Origin: Anaerolineales bacterium | GTDB lineage: Bacteria > Chloroflexota > Anaerolineae > 4572-78 > J111 | Length of the DNA: 64,000 bases | Assembly (NCBI GenBank): GCA_020634855.1 | Contig: JACKAU010000005.1 | Location: 248,001 to 312,000, forward strand | Reading direction: 5' to 3' | Shown here: one piece after another, positions 59,461 through 64,000 of the stretch | Layout: each line of letters opens with the position of its first letter | Position numbering within the stretch: the stretch's first letter is position 1 | Made by a program: the position numbers and the translations under genes | The notes under the pieces: model-generated | What the model was told of the DNA's origin: nothing | Databases searched by the model: none | Seen by the model: only the letters and a program-made list of their open reading frames with translations

Positions 59461-61329
59461 ATGACTGCCCAAAATGCCGTTTTCAATGAAGAACAATCGA
59501 CCGGGTTTAACCCGGCCCATATGTGGAAAAACACCTTTAATTTTGCCCAGCAGCTTGGCAAATCGCTAATGCTGCCGGTCTCAATCCTGCCCGCTGCCGG
59601 TATTCTGCTAGGGGTTGGTGGGGGCTTGCTGGCGGCGGCCAGCCAAGGCGTTATCACCATCGACTCAGAAGTGGTCCGCAGTATCCTACAAATTATGCAA
59701 GACTCCGGCAGCCCGATTTTTGGCGTCCTACCCCTGATTTTCGCTATCGGCGTGGCCCTTGGCTTTACCAAAAACGATGGGGTGTCAGCGATGGCTGCGG
59801 TGATCGGTTACACGGTACTCCTCGGCGCGATGGGCGCGATGGCCTCGATTTTTGGGATGGAGACCCGCACCGTAATGGGGCTAGAGACAATCGATACGGG
59901 CGTGTTTGGCGGGATTATTATGGGCGGCGTAGCGGCTTATATGTTCAACCGCTTCTATAAAATCCAGTTGCCGCCCTACCTGGGCTTTTTCGGCGGCAAA
60001 CGGTTTGTGCCGATTGCCACCGCGTTCGCCGCCATCTTCATCGGCGCCGCTCTCAGCTTCATTTGGCAGCCGATTCAGGTTGGCATCCAGTCCTTCTCCG
60101 ACTTTGTGGTTGAAGGTAACCCAACTCTGGCTCTGTTTCTCTATATGTTCGCCAACCGGCTGCTGCTACCCTTTGGTCTGCACCACATTTTGAACGTGCC
60201 CATCTTCTTCGAGGTCGGCGAGTTTGTTACAGCCAGCGGTGAAGTGGTTCGAGGCGAAATCCCGCGCTTCTTTGCCGGCGACCCCAACGCCGGTAACCTG
60301 GGCGGCGGTTTCCTGTTTATGCTCTTTGGTCTGCCCGGTGCGGCTCTGGCGATTTGGCAATCGGCCAAACCGGAAAATAAAGCTCGCATCGGTGGCATTA
60401 TGGTCACCGCGGCCTTGACCTCCTTCCTAACCGGTATCACCGAGCCGCTGGAATTTGCCTTTCTCTTTGTAGCGCCCGTGCTCTATTTCTTCCACGCGAT
60501 TATGGCCGGGGCCGCGATGTCCCTGATGTATGTCCTGGGCGCGAAGCTGGGGCTGACCTTCTCCTTCGGCTTTATCGATTACGTCCTGTTGTACCCGCTC
60601 AACACCAAGCCTTGGCTAGTGCTGCTGATTGGCCCCTTCTTCTTCCTGCTCTACTACGTCGTGTTCCGAGCCGGGATCAAGTGGTTCAATTTGAAGACGC
60701 CGGGCCGAGAAGATGCCGATACGATTGACACAGGCGAAGCGCAGGCCGGCACCGCCCACGAATTCGCCCGGCAACTGGTTCTGGCCTTTGGTGGTCGAAG
60801 TAACATCACCAATCTGGATGCCTGCATCACCCGGCTGCGCATCGCCGTGGTTGACGCCGGTAAGATCAATCAAGACAAACTTAAGGCGATGGGCGCCGCC
60901 GGGGTGGTGATGGTTGGCAATGGGGCGCAAGCGATCTTTGGCCCTCGCTCTGAAAATTTAAAAACCGAAATGGAAGAGTATCTGAGCGTTGCCGGTGACG
61001 ATGCTGAACTATCCGAAGCCGACGTACCCGACGTCCAGTACACCTCGACCGAAACCACCGCCAAACTGCGCGACCCCGAAGCGGCCGACAAAGCCCACAA
61101 TTTCATTAAAGGTCTGGGCGGCTCGGTTAACATCAGCAAAATCGAGGCGGCGGCGGAAACCCGGCTGCGCGTGGTGGTGGCCGACCAAAGTGTCATCGAT
61201 GACGCCGCGTTGACGGCCGCCGGAGTTCACGGTATTATGCGCCTGCCCAACCAAGTGCTGCATCTGCTGGTCGGTCTGAATGCCGACCAATACGCGGCCG
61301 AAATGAAGGGCCAGTTAGCAACAGCATAA
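59461..61329 (+). CDS. nagE: PTS N-acetylglucosamine-type EIICB with a second, degenerate EIIB domain
   Basis: Sugar-specific membrane permease (622 aa). Residues 20-400: EIIC of the glucose/GlcNAc family (SLMLPVSILPAAGILLGVGG, LGFTKNDGVSAMAAVIGY, NRLLLPFGLHHILNVPIFFE, TGITEPLEFAFLFVAP). About 430-515: EIIB with the phospho-cysteine C455 in NLDACITRLRI. About 545-620: a second EIIB-like domain, AHNFIKGLGGSVNISKIEA, in which the corresponding position is Ala (A565, AAAETRLRV). EIIA is supplied by the fused protein encoded upstream. Neighbouring nagA points to GlcNAc as substrate. Confidence 0.9.
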   Translation: MTAQNAVFNEEQSTGFNPAHMWKNTFNFAQQLGKSLMLPVSILPAAGILLGVGGGLLAAASQGVITIDSEVVRSILQIMQDSGSPIFGVLPLIFAIGVALGFTKNDGVSAMAAVIGYTVLLGAMGAMASIFGMETRTVMGLETIDTGVFGGIIMGGVAAYMFNRFYKIQLPPYLGFFGGKRFVPIATAFAAIFIGAALSFIWQPIQVGIQSFSDFVVEGNPTLALFLYMFANRLLLPFGLHHILNVPIFFEVGEFVTASGEVVRGEIPRFFAGDPNAGNLGGGFLFMLFGLPGAALAIWQSAKPENKARIGGIMVTAALTSFLTGITEPLEFAFLFVAPVLYFFHAIMAGAAMSLMYVLGAKLGLTFSFGFIDYVLLYPLNTKPWLVLLIGPFFFLLYYVVFRAGIKWFNLKTPGREDADTIDTGEAQAGTAHEFARQLVLAFGGRSNITNLDACITRLRIAVVDAGKINQDKLKAMGAAGVVMVGNGAQAIFGPRSENLKTEMEEYLSVAGDDAELSEADVPDVQYTSTETTAKLRDPEAADKAHNFIKGLGGSVNISKIEAAAETRLRVVVADQSVIDDAALTAAGVHGIMRLPNQVLHLLVGLNADQYAAEMKGQLATA

Positions 61330-61386
61330 GTACAAGTTCCGGCTAAAATATTCGTACTCAGCCTAAATGACAGTAGTGTAACGAAA

Positions 61387-61427
61387 GGGAGATTAGAGCG
61401 GTAATGATCGGTACTCTCTAATCTCCC
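61387..61427. repeat. Word-repeat hairpin (GAGATTAG type)
   Basis: GGGAGATTAGAG at 61387-61398 pairs perfectly with CTCTAATCTCCC at 61416-61427. The words TCATCTCCAATCTCTAG follow, as in the hairpin at 18081-18179. It lies in the gap between the PTS permease and nagA. Confidence 0.7.
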
Positions 61428-61480
61428 TCATCTCCAATCTCTAGTTAGCCAGATTTCATCACCGACGAAAGGAAAGTCCA

Positions 61481-62650
61481 ATGTTAGTCATCAAAAACGC
61501 CACAATCTTTACACCCGAACCGCTCGATCACCCTCTCGATCTCTTTATCGAAGCGGAGCGTATTACCCGGATGGCGCCGCATGGTCAGGTCGAGCCACCC
61601 GCCAATGCCCGGCTGATCGATGCCAGTGGTCTTCAACTGGTCCCCGGTTTCATCGACCTCCAACTCAACGGCGCGTTTGGTCACGATTTTACCGCCAAGC
61701 CCGAGACTATCTGGCCGGTCTCAGCCGAATTACCCCGCTTCGGTGTGACCTCGTATCTACCCACGATCATTACTTCTCCGCCGGAGACGGTAGCGGCGGC
61801 CCAGAATGTCCTTCTCCGGCAGCGGCCGGCTGATTTCAGTGGGGCAGAACCGCTGGGGCTTCATGTGGAAGGCCCCTTTCTCAACCCCCAAAAAAAGGGG
61901 GCGCACAATCCGGCTTACTTGCGCCGACCCGATCCAGATCTGATCACCAACTGGTCAGCATCCCAGGGGGTAAGTTTAGTGACACTGGCTCCGGAACTAC
62001 CCGGCGCATTGGAACTGGTACAGCAGTTGGTTGATCGGGGAGTCGTAGTCAGCGCCGGTCATTCAATGGCTTCATTCGATGAAGCCCAGGCCGGACTACG
62101 GGCCGGGGTACGGTATGGCACTCACCTGTTCAACGCGATGCCTCCCCTGAGCCACCGCGAACCGGGACTGGCCGGCGCGCTGCTCAACGACGCGCACAGC
62201 GTGGTTGGCCTGATTCCCGATGGCATTCACGTCCATCCGGCGATGGTCAAACTAGCCTGGGCCGCCAAAGGCAGCACCGGCCTCAATCTGGTCAGCGATG
62301 CGATGGCCGCGCTGGGCATGCCGCCCGGACGCTACCAACTGAACGATTTTGAGGTTCATGTCAGTAAAACGGATGCCCGCCTGGCCGATGGCACTCTGGC
62401 CGGCAGCATCCTGCCACTGGATGAAGCGGTGCGCAATCTGATCGAGTATACCGGCTGCTCATTGAGTGAAGCCCTGGCCACCGTCACCACCACTCCGGCC
62501 GCCCTGCTGGGGCTCTCGGACCAGCGCGGTCGTATCGCGCCGGGCTTGCTAGCCGACTTGGTGCTGCTTACGCCGGATTTGGAAGTAGCTATGACGATCA
62601 GTGCCGGGCAAATCACTTATAAAAATCAAGCGTTAGAAACCGGGATTTAG
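61481..62650 (+). CDS. nagA: N-acetylglucosamine-6-phosphate deacetylase
   Basis: Removes acetate from GlcNAc-6-P entering through the PTS. Amidohydrolase features: LVPGFIDLQLNGAFGHDF, metal-binding HVEGPFLNPQKKGAHN, SAGHSMASFDEAQAG, THLFNAMPPLSHREPGL, catalytic Asp in SDAMAALGMPPG, and LADGTLAGSILPLDEAV. The HVEGPF Glu and both metal His are present. Length of 389 aa is normal. GAAAGGAAAGTCC precedes the ATG. It is third in the operon. Confidence 0.95.
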   Translation: MLVIKNATIFTPEPLDHPLDLFIEAERITRMAPHGQVEPPANARLIDASGLQLVPGFIDLQLNGAFGHDFTAKPETIWPVSAELPRFGVTSYLPTIITSPPETVAAAQNVLLRQRPADFSGAEPLGLHVEGPFLNPQKKGAHNPAYLRRPDPDLITNWSASQGVSLVTLAPELPGALELVQQLVDRGVVVSAGHSMASFDEAQAGLRAGVRYGTHLFNAMPPLSHREPGLAGALLNDAHSVVGLIPDGIHVHPAMVKLAWAAKGSTGLNLVSDAMAALGMPPGRYQLNDFEVHVSKTDARLADGTLAGSILPLDEAVRNLIEYTGCSLSEALATVTTTPAALLGLSDQRGRIAPGLLADLVLLTPDLEVAMTISAGQITYKNQALETGI

Positions 62651-62708
62651 CGGTCACCCGTCTACTTCCAAACTTCTGATGCTCAATCTCAACTTTAAGG
62701 AGAAAAAA

Positions 62709-63755
62709 ATGTTAACTCAAACCCATCTTTACCAAGAAATTCACGAACAACCCACGGTATTAGCCACCGTTTTACAACAAGAAAAAGAAACCATCGGCCG
62801 GCTAGCGGCTGAAATCAAGCAGCGTGATATCCATCACGTGGTCATCGCCGCCCGAGGGACCAGCGACAATGCCGGACGTTACGCCCAGTATCTATTGGGG
62901 GCGATCAACGGCCTGACCGTTACGCTGTCTACGCCCAGTCTCTTCTCGATCTACCGGCAGCCGCCCCGTTTTGGGAATGCCCTGGTACTGGGCATTAGCC
63001 AGAGCGGCAAAAGTCCCGACATCGTATCCGTGCTGGCCGAAGCCCGCCGGCAAGGGGCGCTTACGGCCGCCATCACCAATTTCCCTAATTCCGACCTGGG
63101 CGTGCAAGCCGACTTTGTGATCGACTTGCACGCCGGGCAGGAGCGCTCAGTGGCCGCGACCAAAACCTACACGGCTGAGCTAGCGGTCATCGCCTTGCTC
63201 AGCGCCACGCTGGCTGAAAATGCCGAAATGCTGGCCACGTTGCAGCATCTGCCTGACTATGTGGCCAAAACCCTGACCATAAATGATCAGGTGGCTCGTA
63301 TTGCGGAACGGTATCGCTATATGAAACACTGCGTGGTCATCGGGCGCGGCTTCAATTACGCCACCGCCTTTGAATTGGCCTTAAAAATGAAGGAACTGAC
63401 CTACACCATCGTCGAGCCTTACAGCAGCGCCGACTTTCTGCACGGGCCGATGGCGGTCATCGAGCCGGGCTTCCCGGTTGTGGTTGTCGCCCCCTCCGGC
63501 GCGGTTTTACCGGAGTTACAAAGCTTTATAGAAACGCTGAAGGAACGAGGCGCGGAAATTATCGCCATCAGTAACGACCCGGGTATTCTCGAACTGGCCC
63601 GCACACCGCTGGCTCTGGCCCAGGACATTCCCGAATGGCTCTCACCGCTCATCACGATCATCCCCGGCCAACTGCTGGCGATGCATCTGGCCCACGCCCG
63701 CGATTACGATGTCGATCACCCGCGCGGCCTGCGCAAGGTAACTGAAACGCGCTAG
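62709..63755 (+). CDS. SIS-domain glucosamine-6-phosphate deaminase (NagB-II type)
   Basis: A 348-residue protein of two SIS domains, equivalent to the isomerase half of GlmS without the glutaminase domain. VIAARGTSDNAGRYAQYLL, GISQSGKSPDIVSVLAEAR, QERSVAATKTYTAEL, VIGRGFNYATAFELALKMKEL, EPYSSADFLHGPMAVI, and the C-terminal HPRGLRKVTETR are all family features. In GlcNAc operons such proteins act as type II glucosamine-6-phosphate deaminases, giving fructose-6-P and ammonia. ATG 62709 follows AAGGAGAAAAAA and is chosen over an ATG 30 bases upstream. Confidence 0.92.
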   Translation: MLTQTHLYQEIHEQPTVLATVLQQEKETIGRLAAEIKQRDIHHVVIAARGTSDNAGRYAQYLLGAINGLTVTLSTPSLFSIYRQPPRFGNALVLGISQSGKSPDIVSVLAEARRQGALTAAITNFPNSDLGVQADFVIDLHAGQERSVAATKTYTAELAVIALLSATLAENAEMLATLQHLPDYVAKTLTINDQVARIAERYRYMKHCVVIGRGFNYATAFELALKMKELTYTIVEPYSSADFLHGPMAVIEPGFPVVVVAPSGAVLPELQSFIETLKERGAEIIAISNDPGILELARTPLALAQDIPEWLSPLITIIPGQLLAMHLAHARDYDVDHPRGLRKVTETR

Positions 63756-63780
63756 AAAACTAGCGTGTCAATATGTCTTG

Positions 63781-63840
63781 GTTCGTAGTAATGGCTTTAG
63801 CCGCTTCGGTAATAGCACCGCTAAAGCGGTTACTACGAAC
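63781..63840. repeat. GTTCGTAGTAA-type intergenic hairpin, well preserved copy
   Basis: GTTCGTAGTAA at 63781-63791 pairs perfectly with TTACTACGAAC at 63830-63840. Inside, GGCTTTAGC pairs with GCTAAAGC and CGG with CCG. It follows the GlcNAc operon and could slow or stop transcription, though no T run follows. A degenerate copy lies at 4773. Confidence 0.75.
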
Positions 63841-64000
63841 TATAGTTTTTTCGCAAATTGCTGAATTATCTCATCAAAAAAATGAATCAGTTACCGTATT
63901 TCGTAAAAAAAGAACGTTTTTTTCACGATAGTGTGGTATACTAAGGCCATTACCTCAGTTCACAAACGAACTTTACACGCATTTGGGTCTAGTAATCATA

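Noticed and set aside
63880..64000. A promoter for a gene beyond the right edge (TATACT near 63938)
   Set aside because: A -10-like word is present but no convincing -35 box at the right distance and no start codon with ribosome binding site within the window.

Overview
The window looks like a chromosomal segment of a moderately GC-rich bacterium, most likely a member of the Chloroflexota (Anaerolineae or Caldilineae-like). This is an inference from the mixture of gene families: an Hyb-type [NiFe] hydrogenase with Tat signals, a System I cytochrome c maturation set with a CX3Y-type CcmE, a very large Ser/Thr kinase-ATPase-histidine kinase hybrid, a ROK-controlled GlcNAc PTS cluster, and many intergenic hairpins. 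No rRNA or ribosomal protein marker is present to fix the taxonomy.

Layout. 2-889: 3' part of an ABC-2 permease, followed by a 600-base leader with a mini-ORF and an intrinsic terminator. 1490-7991: hydrogenase operon (small subunit, four-cluster ferredoxin, NrfD-type membrane subunit, large subunit, maturation protease, unknown protein). 8089-11324: SDR epimerase, hypC and two tandem PEP synthase/PPDK regulatory proteins. 11650-18883: cytochrome c maturation genes ccmE, ccmF, ccmH, ccmG, a CcmI-like zinc-ribbon protein, a dihaem cytochrome and ccmA; ccmB and ccmC are not here. 19092-21065: a CoA-transferase on the minus strand. 21616-25460: an island of decayed insertion sequences, one inserted precisely inside another. 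25810-34654: an AlkX-like DNA glycosylase, a 2143-residue hybrid sensor kinase and its LuxR-type response regulator. 34903-46591: a frameshifted NTF2-like gene, a lipoprotein-type acetolactate decarboxylase, an NTP-transporter/sensor/ATP-grasp operon, lysine 2,3-aminomutase, and an ApbE/haem-b reductase/two-component cluster. 47255-53761: protoglobin, a methionine sulfoxide reductase A, sirtuin, small redox protein, three tRNA genes (Phe, Gln, Asp), an esterase and a DEAD-box helicase. 53778-63755: SRPBCC protein, branched-chain aminotransferase, then a ROK repressor with matching operators and the GlcNAc uptake and catabolism operon (EIIA-HPr-EI fusion, EIICB-B, NagA, SIS-domain deaminase).

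The strongest unusual observation is the msrA gene at 47960-48658. An in-frame TGA stands exactly at the catalytic cysteine of the GCFW motif, and a bacterial SECIS-like hairpin follows at the expected distance, so the gene very probably encodes a selenoprotein. The second theme is a dense population of intergenic hairpin families. Several are built of short iterated words, and they also intrude into genes: one is an in-frame insertion in the ATPase domain of the large hybrid kinase, and others form the N-terminus and the last codons of the dihaem cytochrome gene. Other points of interest are a shared 55-base promoter architecture upstream of two unrelated genes (34803 and 40399), terminator-containing leaders before the hydrogenase and the DEAD-box helicase, an Asp in place of a proximal-cluster Cys in the hydrogenase small subunit, and an EIIB duplication that has lost its phosphorylation Cys.
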